A DNA stretch of 40,190 bases from assembly GCA_910579265.1 (NCBI GenBank), contig CAJTTE010000024.1:1-40190 (forward strand). The letters are read 5' to 3'. Source of the DNA: an uncultured Ruminiclostridium sp. Its GTDB lineage: Bacteria > Bacillota > Clostridia > Oscillospirales > Ruminococcaceae. A model generated the notes under the pieces. That model was given only the letters and a program-made list of their open reading frames with translations, searched no databases and had not been told where the DNA came from. The position numbers and the translations under genes are program-made. This document shows, piece after piece, positions 25,164 to 32,783 of this stretch; positions within the stretch are counted from its first letter, which is position 1; each line of letters starts with the position of its first letter.

Positions 25164-26038
25164 ATGAATTTAATTGAAAACAAAACCTTTGACGAAGAAA
25201 GGGCGCTGTATGGTTCAAAGGAACTGTTAATAAAAAGCTGTTCTTTTGACGGTCCGGCCGACGGGGAAAGCGCATTCAAAGAATGCCGGGACATAACAAT
25301 CAGGGATTGTTTTTTTAATCTGAGATATCCCTTCTGGCATAATGAAAGCTTAAATATAGATAATTCGGTCATGACAGAGCATTGCCGGGCGGCATTGTGG
25401 TATTCGGAAAATATAAATATAACCGAATGCAAGCTCCTTGGAATCAAGGCTCTTAGGGAATGCAAAAATGCAAAAATAAAAAATTGCGAAATAATTTCTC
25501 CGGAGTTCGGATGGTTTCCGAAGAAATCGATATGAGCGATTGTACAGCCGAAAGCGAATATTTTATGTTAAGCTCGGAAAAATTAAACTTTCACAATATA
25601 AAGCTGAACGGCAAATACTCATTCCAATACATAAAAAATTCCTTTTTTGAAAATTGCGATTTTAAAACCAAGGATGCCTTCTGGCACGCTAAGGATACAA
25701 CTATCCGCAACTGCATCATCTATGGAGAATATCTGGCGTGGTACAGTGAAAACTTAACATTCGAAAACTGCAAAATCATAGGCACTCAGCCTTTTTGCTA
25801 CTGTAAAAGCCTTAAACTCATAAATTGTGAAATGACAGATACGGATCTTTGCTTCGAGCGTTCCGAAGTAGAAGCAAATGTCACCACACCGATCATCAGC
25901 GTAAAAAACCCTCTTTGCGGATATATATGCGCACCAAAAATAGATAAAATAATTATGGATATAAAAGAGGCAAAGGGAAAAATCATAATATGCGACAAGG
26001 AAAAAACAAAATCGGAGGAAATCACGGCAAAAATTTAA
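25164..26038 (+). pseudogene. DUF3737-family beta-helix protein with a frameshift
   Basis: The gene starts MNLIENKTFDEERALYGSKE with AAAGGAG upstream and encodes the repetitive right-handed beta-helix pattern of DUF3737 (units such as LIKSCSFDG, ITIRDCFFNLRYPFWHNE, INITECKLLG). At about 25511-25516 the frame breaks: the first frame ends GWFPKKSI-stop at 25535, while the next frame continues SEEIDMSDCTAESEYFML to the normal end at 26038. One missing base restores a protein of about 291 residues of usual family length. Both halves show good DUF3737 sequence (DAFWHAKDTTIRNC, YLAWYSENLTFENCKIIGTQ), so the break is recent, or an error. No slippery heptamer is seen. Function of the family is unknown. 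Confidence 0.82.
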
Positions 26039-26063
26039 GCCGCCTAAAACGGCGGCTTAAATT
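26032..26063. terminator. Shared terminator between convergent genes
   Basis: A perfect 13-bp stem (AATTTAAGCCGCC / GGCGGCTTAAATT) with a 6-base loop lies between the DUF3737 gene and ptsI. The T-run is best on the minus strand (TTTTT after the stem), so it ends ptsI. It also contains the stop codon of the DUF3737 frame. Confidence 0.85.
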
Positions 26064-27697
26064 CATTTTGAAAGATCTATTGCTCTGACCACATTTCTCA
26101 TTCTCAACACGGACGCAGGAGATACCGAAAGTTCGTCTATCCCCATCCTCAGAAAAGCTTCGGTAAGCTCAGAATCCGCTGCAAGCTCACCGCAAATACC
26201 CACGTGTATGCCACACTTATGAGCATTTACAACACTCATCTCGATAAGGCGCAGCACCGCTTCGTGATGAGTATCAATAAACTGCTCCACTTCGGAATTC
26301 TGTCTGTCACAAGCAAGAGTATATTGGATCAAATCATTTGTGCCAATACTGAAAAAATCCACCATAGGGGCTAACCTGTCACTTATAATAGCAGCCGCAG
26401 GAGTTTCTATCATAACACCGACTTCAACGGACTCAGAAAATACCATTCCCTGCGCCCTAAGCTCCGATTTTACCTCTTCACAGATACCAAGCACTTTTTC
26501 AAGCTCAGAAGCACTTGCAATCATAGGAAACAAAATACCTAAAGAACCGTAAACGGACGCACGGTAAAGCGCCCTTAACTGTGTTTTAAAAATATCAGGA
26601 CAGCTCAGAGCAATACGTATACCCCGCAATCCCATCGCGGGATTTTCTTCGTATTTATGGTCAAAATACCTTACCTGCTTATCAGCTCCAATATCAAATG
26701 TCCTTATAACAACATGTCTTCCGCCCATACCTTCAAGAATATTTTTGTAAACAGTATATTGCTGTTCCTCAGTTGGAAGGGTTTTGTCTCCCATATAAAG
26801 AAATTCACTTCTTAAAAGCCCGATACCTCCCGCATCATTTGCCAGGGAAGCATTTACCTCTTCGGCACTCCCGATATTGGCGAATATATTTATTTCCCTG
26901 CCGTCGACGGTAACGTTCCTCTTCCCTTTCAGATCCTGCAAAAAGGTTTTTTCCTCTTCAAACAATCTTTGTTTCTCAGAAAGCCTTGCAACGGTTTCCT
27001 TATCAGGATCGACAAATACCTCTCCCGTAAATCCATCCACAATAATTTCCGAGCCGTCCACTATTTGATCGATAAATTCACCGCCGACGCCCACAACGGC
27101 AGGTATACTCATGTTACCCGCCAGTATCGCCGCATGAGAATACGAAGAACCATGAGCTATTACAAAAGCGATTATTTTATTTTTATCCAATAAGACAGTC
27201 TCGCTGGGGGTAAGCTCGTCGGCGCATATAACGACCTTTTCCCATGGATCCGGTATATGCTCAGCCTTTCCGCTCAGATTGGCAATTATGCGGTGAGAAA
27301 TATCCTTGACATCTTCAGCGCGGGCCTGCATATAAGAGTCCTTCATTCCGTTAAATATCTCTGCAAAATTATCCGAAGTCAGAGAGACGGCATATTCGGC
27401 ATTTACGTTTTCACTTTCAATAATATTGGTGATGAGTTCATTGTAATCGTCATCCTTTATCATCATCATATGTATTTTAAATATTTCGGCATCAGTTTTG
27501 CCCACGTCTTTCAACGCCTTTTCATATATATCCTGAAGCTGCTCCAAGGCCTTTCTCTCAGCCTCCGCCACACGGGCCTTTTCCGCTTCCTTATCCTGAA
27601 TATAAACGCGCTTTACCGAAACAGGCTGACGTTTAAAAACAGCAACCTTTCCAAAAGCAACGGATCTGTAAATGCCTTTACCTATATATGTTTTCAT
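26063..27697 (-). CDS. ptsI: PTS enzyme I (phosphoenolpyruvate-protein phosphotransferase)
   Basis: The 544-residue cytoplasmic enzyme takes phosphate from PEP and passes it to HPr at the head of the sugar phosphotransferase system. Domains: the HPr-binding helical part (about 30-140), the swivelling domain with the phosphohistidine His188 (GSSYSHAAILAG), and the PEP-binding barrel with GIGLLRSEFLYM, MIETPAAA, SIGTNDLIQYTLACDRQN and the catalytic cysteine in GICGELAAD. The residue before the usual SH is Tyr where GGRTSH is common, a variation within the family. The start MKTYIGKGIY follows AAAAGGATGG; a frame extending to 27760 has no good site. No ptsH or sugar-specific EII gene is next to it. 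Confidence 0.95.
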   Translation of the reverse strand: MKTYIGKGIYRSVAFGKVAVFKRQPVSVKRVYIQDKEAEKARVAEAERKALEQLQDIYEKALKDVGKTDAEIFKIHMMMIKDDDYNELITNIIESENVNAEYAVSLTSDNFAEIFNGMKDSYMQARAEDVKDISHRIIANLSGKAEHIPDPWEKVVICADELTPSETVLLDKNKIIAFVIAHGSSYSHAAILAGNMSIPAVVGVGGEFIDQIVDGSEIIVDGFTGEVFVDPDKETVARLSEKQRLFEEEKTFLQDLKGKRNVTVDGREINIFANIGSAEEVNASLANDAGGIGLLRSEFLYMGDKTLPTEEQQYTVYKNILEGMGGRHVVIRTFDIGADKQVRYFDHKYEENPAMGLRGIRIALSCPDIFKTQLRALYRASVYGSLGILFPMIASASELEKVLGICEEVKSELRAQGMVFSESVEVGVMIETPAAAIISDRLAPMVDFFSIGTNDLIQYTLACDRQNSEVEQFIDTHHEAVLRLIEMSVVNAHKCGIHVGICGELAADSELTEAFLRMGIDELSVSPASVLRMRNVVRAIDLSK

Positions 27698-28330
27698 AAT
27701 TTTAACCATCCTTTTCAATGAGCAGCGCCACAGACAGTAAACGATCCGAGGTTTCCTCAATGAATTAAAGAGAAAAATAAATATTCTCAGGCGTGGAAAC
27801 TTATCAACTGCTTAAGAAAACATCAATGCGTTTCGAAAAATGACAGTTTATAAAGGTCTCGACCTTAAATAGTGCGTCATGCTGTCGGTTAAATATCAAT
27901 TCTTTAATATAAAAATAAATATTGCTCCATAAAAAGAGACCGCTCATTTATTAAAAAAACTGAGAACCGAACCGTCAACGCTATATATTACCCTCGCAGC
28001 AGTTGTTGATTTTTATTTATTCATAAGCTTATAATAACTATATTTCAGAACCGCACAGCTATCAATCAGATGATCTCTAAAAGCCTTTATCCTATAGAAA
28101 AAATTTTTAAGACCGGAATTTCTTTTACATTTCCCGCCGATCCTACAGAAAAACCGGCAGCATAATCATAAGTTTACATCTATACGATCCCGACAAAAAA
28201 CAAAAACAATAAATGCTCTTTACATCATATCATTTTACCGTAAGTTTTTCAAGAAGTTTTAAAAAAATATCCGACGTTTTTACAAAAAAACACATTGAGC
28301 GACAGCAAAGAACTATGAAAAACCGTTATC

Positions 28331-28349
28331 TTTGTATGCTGCATACAAA
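28331..28349. promoter_or_regulatory. Perfect 19-bp palindrome, operator-like
   Basis: TTTGTATGC-T-GCATACAAA is a perfect dyad with a single central base, a form typical of binding sites for dimeric repressors. The protein that would bind it is not recognised. It is about 560 bp before adhE and 630 bp before ptsI. Confidence 0.45.
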
Positions 28350-28712
28350 AATGAAAAAAATATTTGAAACATATCACTAAAACATAAGGTTTATTTTTAT
28401 TGTTTTTGAATATAGAAATCCGACCGTTTTTATGATATTGTATAAGTAGAATAATCTGCGGTTTGCATTTTTTCCAATACCCGAAGCTTTGTATTCATAT
28501 GAGGGAAAAGAGACAGCAGTTTTAAATTTATATTATATGCCCGGTATTATAAACGGATGTGCGGCAATACCCGTTTAATCGTGTTCATATCCTTGTAAGG
28601 GATATCTTAACAGTCGGTCTGACTTTCTTTTCACATCTTCCCGGTTATTTATATCAAGTGCACAAAAAAACAAACAGTCCGCAATATTTTTTCAATATAT
28701 TCATATGTGATT

Positions 28713-28742
28713 TTGTACATGTCAATATGCCAATTATATATT
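28713..28742 (+). promoter_or_regulatory. adhE: Candidate adhE promoter
   Basis: TTGTAC (28713-28718), an 18-bp spacer and TATATT (28737-28742). The Rex-type operator begins about 20 bp after the -10 box, where bound repressor would block transcription. The leader would be about 160 bases. Confidence 0.45.
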
Positions 28743-28758
28743 TTACAAAGAAGCAAGA

Positions 28759-28778
28759 TTGTGTTAAAATTTTAACAA
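28759..28778. promoter_or_regulatory. Rex-type redox operator upstream of adhE
   Basis: TGTTAAAATTTTAACA (28762-28777) is a perfect palindrome matching the known Rex half-sites TGTTAA-N4-TTAACA; an extra A follows on the right and GT precedes on the left. Rex senses the NADH/NAD+ ratio and represses fermentation genes such as adhE in clostridia, so NADH accumulation would relieve repression here. Confidence 0.75.
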
Positions 28779-28908
28779 CCGGTAAAATTGGTCGAATGAC
28801 TGCTGCTTTCTAAATAAAATTGTCAAACCGTAAATGTTTTTAGCAACGCATCAGAAATTCACCTAAAATATTCTACCAATAATTTTAAAAGGAACGGAGA
28901 GAATTACA

Positions 28909-31521
28909 ATGAGAAAACAAACCGCAGCACCGGCTATTGTTGACAGCGTTGAATCACTTGAGGCTAAAATCGCTCAAGTTAAAGCCGCTCAGGAAAAGTT
29001 CGCATCTTATACTCAGGAGCAGGTTGACGCTATATTTAAAGCTGCCGCAACAGCGGCAAACACCCAAAGAATTCCCCTTGCCAAAATGGCTGTTGAAGAA
29101 ACAGGCATGGGTGTGGTTGAGGACAAAGTCATAAAAAACCATTACGCAGCAGAATATATTTATAACGCTTATAAAAACACCAAAACCGTAGGTGTTATAG
29201 ATAAGGACGACAGCTTCGGAATAAAAAAGGTTGCCGAACCCATCGGTCTTGTAGCTGCGGTAATCCCTACAACGAACCCCACATCTACCGCCATATTCAA
29301 GACGCTTATATCTCTTAAAACCAGAAACGGTATCATCATAAGCCCACACCCCAGAGCAAAGAACTGCACCATTGAAGCCGCTAAGGTGGTTCTGGAAGCA
29401 GCCGTAAAGGCCGGTGCTCCCGAAGGCATAATCGGCTGGATCGACGTTCCTTCACTTGAGCTTACCAACACGATTATGAAGGAAGCGGATATTATTCTCG
29501 CTACCGGCGGTCCCGGAATGGTAAAATCGGCTTATTCCTCCGGAAAGCCCGCCCTCGGCGTAGGAGCCGGAAATACTCCCGCAATAATTGACGAAACAGC
29601 CGATATACTCGTTGCCGTAAACTCGATAATCCATTCCAAAACTTTTGATAACGGTATGATCTGTGCTTCTGAACAGTCCGTTATCGTTGATTCGAAAATT
29701 TATGATAAGGTTAAAAACGAATTCAAGCTCAGAGGATGCCATTTCCTTAACAAAAAGGAACTGGATATGGTTCGTAAAACCATTATTATCAACGGCGCGT
29801 TAAATGCAAAAATCGTAGGACAAAAGGCCGCTAAAATAGCCGAGCTCAGCGGATTCGAAGTACCTGCCGAAACAAAGATACTTATCGGAGAGGTAGATAG
29901 TGTCGAGCTTTCCGAGCCGTTTGCCCACGAAAAGCTTTCCCCCGTTCTTGCTATGTACAAATCAAAAAGCTTTGAGGACGCCGTTCAAAAGGCGGAGCAT
30001 CTTATTGCTGACGGAGGATACGGTCACACCGCTTCTCTTTATATCAATCAAGTTACCGAAACCGATAAAATGGCGGATTATTTCGAAAGAATGAAAACCT
30101 GCCGTATTCTTATAAACACTCCTTCTTCACAAGGCGGTATAGGCGATCTCTACAACTTTAAGCTCGCACCCTCGCTTACGCTGGGCTGCGGCTCATGGGG
30201 CGGAAACTCCGTATCCGAAAACGTAGGGGTAAAGCATCTGCTTAATGTTAAAACAGTGGCTGAGAGGAGAGAAAATATGCTGTGGTTCAGAGCGCCTGAA
30301 AAGGTTTATTTTAAGAAAGGCTGTCTGCCTGTCGCCCTTGACGAACTTGGCAGTGTAATGGGAAAGAAGAAGGCGTTTATCGTCACCGACTCATTCCTGT
30401 TCAATAACGGGTATACAAAACCCGTTACCGATAAGCTGGATGAAATGGGCATTGCATATACAACCTTCTCGGACGTAGCTCCGGATCCAACTCTTGAATG
30501 CGCAATAGAGGGAACAAAGGTAGCCAATTCCTTCCAGCCTGACGTAATCATAGCTATCGGAGGCGGCTCCGCAATGGACGCGGCGAAAATAATGTGGGTC
30601 ATGTATGAACATCCCGAAGCCGATTTCATGGATATGGCAATGCGTTTCGTTGACATCAGGAAACGTATCTATACATTCCCGAAGATGGGTGAGAAAGCAT
30701 ATTTCGTTGCCGTACCGACATCCGCCGGTACAGGATCGGAGGTAACACCCTTTGCCGTTATTACCGACGGTGCAACGGGAATAAAATATCCTCTGGCGGA
30801 CTATGAGCTGCTTCCTAAAATGGCTATCGTTGACGCAGATATGATGATGAACGCTCCTAAGGGACTTACGTCAGCTTCCGGTATCGATTCACTTACACAC
30901 GCTCTCGAAGCTTATGTGGCAATGCTTGCAACTCCTTTTACCGACGGACTTGCAGTTGAGGCGGGAAAACTTATATTCAAGTACCTTCCCTCCTGCTACG
31001 AAAACGGCGCAAATGATCCTAAAGCAAGAGAAGAACAGGCACATGCTTCTACCCTGGCGGGAATGGCATTTGCCAATGCATTCCTTGGTGTATGCCATTC
31101 AATGGCACATAAGCTTGGCGCTTTCCATCACATTCCTCACGGTATTGCCAATGCCCTTATGATAGAAGAAGTTATCCGCTTCAATTGCTCCGAAGCACCT
31201 GCCAAAATGGGAACATTCTCACAGTATGCTTATCCTCAGACAAAGGCAAAATATGCCGCTTATTCCGACGCAATGGGCTTCGGCGGCAAGAATGACGATG
31301 AAAAGGTAGAAAACCTCATTAAGGAAATCGCAAAGCTCAAGGAAAAGATCGGAATAAAGAGAACCATCCAGGAATATGGCGTTGATGAAAAATATTTCCT
31401 TGATAATCTGGACGCTATGACCGAGCAGGCTTTTGACGATCAGTGCACCGGAGCTAACCCTCGTTATCCTCTTATGGAAGAGATCAAGGCTATGTATCTT
31501 AAGGCATATTACGGAAAGTGA
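28909..31521 (+). CDS. adhE: Bifunctional acetaldehyde-CoA/alcohol dehydrogenase AdhE
   Basis: This 870-residue enzyme reduces acetyl-CoA to acetaldehyde and then ethanol with NADH, regenerating NAD+. The N-terminal aldehyde dehydrogenase half has PTTNPTSTAIFK (120-131), the nucleotide loop GVGAGNTPA (217-225) and the catalytic Cys252 (FDNGMICASEQS). The C-terminal iron-dependent alcohol dehydrogenase half has IAIGGGSAMDAAKIMW, VPTSAGTGSEVTPFAVITD and the metal-binding region CHSMAHKLGAFHHIPHGIAN. Length is normal for AdhE, which forms spirosome filaments. AAAGGAACGGAGAG precedes the ATG. A phosphotransferase gene follows at 11 bp. Confidence 0.98.
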   Translation: MRKQTAAPAIVDSVESLEAKIAQVKAAQEKFASYTQEQVDAIFKAAATAANTQRIPLAKMAVEETGMGVVEDKVIKNHYAAEYIYNAYKNTKTVGVIDKDDSFGIKKVAEPIGLVAAVIPTTNPTSTAIFKTLISLKTRNGIIISPHPRAKNCTIEAAKVVLEAAVKAGAPEGIIGWIDVPSLELTNTIMKEADIILATGGPGMVKSAYSSGKPALGVGAGNTPAIIDETADILVAVNSIIHSKTFDNGMICASEQSVIVDSKIYDKVKNEFKLRGCHFLNKKELDMVRKTIIINGALNAKIVGQKAAKIAELSGFEVPAETKILIGEVDSVELSEPFAHEKLSPVLAMYKSKSFEDAVQKAEHLIADGGYGHTASLYINQVTETDKMADYFERMKTCRILINTPSSQGGIGDLYNFKLAPSLTLGCGSWGGNSVSENVGVKHLLNVKTVAERRENMLWFRAPEKVYFKKGCLPVALDELGSVMGKKKAFIVTDSFLFNNGYTKPVTDKLDEMGIAYTTFSDVAPDPTLECAIEGTKVANSFQPDVIIAIGGGSAMDAAKIMWVMYEHPEADFMDMAMRFVDIRKRIYTFPKMGEKAYFVAVPTSAGTGSEVTPFAVITDGATGIKYPLADYELLPKMAIVDADMMMNAPKGLTSASGIDSLTHALEAYVAMLATPFTDGLAVEAGKLIFKYLPSCYENGANDPKAREEQAHASTLAGMAFANAFLGVCHSMAHKLGAFHHIPHGIANALMIEEVIRFNCSEAPAKMGTFSQYAYPQTKAKYAAYSDAMGFGGKNDDEKVENLIKEIAKLKEKIGIKRTIQEYGVDEKYFLDNLDAMTEQAFDDQCTGANPRYPLMEEIKAMYLKAYYGK

Positions 31522-31532
31522 GGACATTATAA

Positions 31533-32282
31533 ATGAAATTAGATAAAGTTATTGCAGTAAGAAAAGATAAAACCATTTATCGCGACGGCGATGTTACCAT
31601 AAAGGTATTTAACGAAAACTACTCAAAAGCTGACATTCTTAATGAAGCGCTTAATCTGGCAAGAGTTGAAGAAACAGGATTAAATGTTCCTAAAATTCAA
31701 GAAGTCGGTATGGTTGAAGGAAAATGGTGCATAGTTACCGATTATATTGAAGGTAAGACCCTCGCCAAGGCCTATGAGGACAGTCCGGCAATGCTTGATG
31801 ATTATCTTAAGCTTTTTGTTGAAATCCAACTGGATATTCATAACAAAAGATGTGCTCTTTTAACCAAGCTGAAGGACAAAATGAGAAGAAAAATATCCTT
31901 GAGCGGTCTTGATGCAACAACAAGATATGAGCTTTCCACACGCCTTGACGGTATGCCCAAGCATATAAAATTATGCCATGGAGATTATACACCCACGAAC
32001 GTTATTCTGAAAAGCGACGGCACACCTTATATCATTGACTGGGCTCATGCGACGCAGGGAAACGCCAGCGCCGATGTTGCAAGAACATATCTTCGCTTCA
32101 ATCTGAAGAATGATTCCGATATTGCTGAAAAATATCTCAATCTTTTCTGTGATATGAGTGACACTCCCAAGCAATATGTTCAACAATGGATGCCTATCGT
32201 TGCCGCATCACAGATGGCTAAAGGCAAGCCTGAAGAAAAAGATCTGCTTACGCATTGGGCAAGCGTATGTGATTACGAATAA
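31533..32282 (+). CDS. Aminoglycoside phosphotransferase/choline kinase-fold protein
   Basis: This 249-residue protein has the protein-kinase-like fold of the APH/choline kinase group. The catalytic loop CHGDYTPTNVIL (148-159, Asp151, Asn156) and the metal-binding Asp169 in YIIDWAHA are intact, so it is probably an active ATP-dependent kinase. The N-terminal lobe has IKVFNENYSK with the likely ATP-binding Lys24, and a glutamate-bearing helix (ILNEALNLA). The substrate is unknown: a small molecule (sugar, alcohol amine) is more likely than an antibiotic. It starts 11 bp after adhE with GAGGA as binding site, so the two are co-transcribed. That pairing is unusual and suggests a link to redox or ethanol metabolism. 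Confidence 0.85.
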   Translation: MKLDKVIAVRKDKTIYRDGDVTIKVFNENYSKADILNEALNLARVEETGLNVPKIQEVGMVEGKWCIVTDYIEGKTLAKAYEDSPAMLDDYLKLFVEIQLDIHNKRCALLTKLKDKMRRKISLSGLDATTRYELSTRLDGMPKHIKLCHGDYTPTNVILKSDGTPYIIDWAHATQGNASADVARTYLRFNLKNDSDIAEKYLNLFCDMSDTPKQYVQQWMPIVAASQMAKGKPEEKDLLTHWASVCDYE

Positions 32283-32444
32283 CGAATGATCTGTTCCGTT
32301 GAAGAGAATTGTGCTCTTGTTAAGTTTGTAATTTTCCCTCGGGAAAACGCTTATCGGCACACTGTGCTTCCTTTGAACTAAGTTCTATCCGGCGAAAAAG
32401 TACGTATATTAAAAATATAAGCTAATGATTCGTCTCAAACAACG

Positions 32445-32483
32445 AACAAAAGGCTGTCGTTAGTGCGGCAGCCCTTTGTTATA
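32445..32483 (+). terminator. Hairpin between the adhE and hydrogenase units
   Basis: AACAAA-A-GGCTGTCG pairs with CGGCAGCC-C-TTTGTT over about 15 positions (one A-C mismatch and one G-T pair), loop TTAGTG. The T-run is interrupted (TTTGTTAT). It ends 22 bp before the [2Fe-2S] gene's start and just before its ribosome binding site, so it may end the adhE unit, partly attenuate read-through, or shape translation. Confidence 0.7.
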
Positions 32484-32502
32484 CGAAAGGAAATACATAA
32501 TT

Positions 32503-32757
32503 ATGGTAAACATAAACGTATGCGTGGGAAGTTCCTGCCATATCAGAGGCTCCTACAAAATAATCGAGCTTCTTAACAATGCAATAAAGGAAAACGACCT
32601 TAAGGATAAGGTTGCCGTATCAGCTGCATTTTGTCTGGGGCATTGCATGAATGGAGTTTCCGTAAAGGTAAACGATCAGATATTCGGAGTAAATGAAGAC
32701 AGCTTTAACGAATTTTTTGAGGAAAACGTAAAGAAGCCAGCTTTAGCTGAAGCATAA
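32503..32757 (+). CDS. Thioredoxin-like [2Fe-2S] ferredoxin
   Basis: This 84-residue protein has the fold and cluster motif of the thioredoxin-like [2Fe-2S] family (NuoE/HydC-type domain). Four cysteines sit at 7, 12, 44 and 48 (CVGSSC and CLGHC), the expected C-x4-C...C-x3-C arrangement. It is only the ferredoxin domain, without the helical N-terminal part of NuoE. The start MVNINVCVGS follows GAAAGGAAA. It precedes the sensory hydrogenase gene by 26 bp, and probably passes electrons to or from it. A similar small protein is recalled next to hydrogenase genes in Thermotoga and Ruminococcus. Confidence 0.9.
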   Translation: MVNINVCVGSSCHIRGSYKIIELLNNAIKENDLKDKVAVSAAFCLGHCMNGVSVKVNDQIFGVNEDSFNEFFEENVKKPALAEA

Positions 32758-32783
32758 CATTTACAAAAAGGCATGGTGCTAAT

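Larger units (their letters stand above)
27698..28908. other. 1.2-kb gene-free region between ptsI and adhE
   Basis: This AT-rich region between divergent genes has no convincing coding frame; an 84-codon frame at 28559-28813 lacks a ribosome binding site and family resemblance. It carries small dyads (AAGGTC-TC-GACCTT at 27853-27866; a 19-bp palindrome at 28331-28349), a candidate promoter at 28713-28742 and a Rex-type operator at 28762-28777. Its length suggests multiple promoters, long leaders or an undetected small RNA. Confidence 0.55.

Noticed and set aside
25500..25535. Programmed ribosomal frameshift in the DUF3737 gene
   Set aside because: No slippery heptamer or following stem is seen at the junction; a one-base loss is simpler.
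28559..28813. 84-codon open frame upstream of adhE
   Set aside because: No ribosome binding site, AT-rich random-looking composition, and it overlaps the candidate promoter and Rex operator.
32317..32323. Rex half-site TTGTTAA before the hydrogenase operon
   Set aside because: No second half-site follows at the right spacing (GTTTGTAA instead of N4-TTAACAA).
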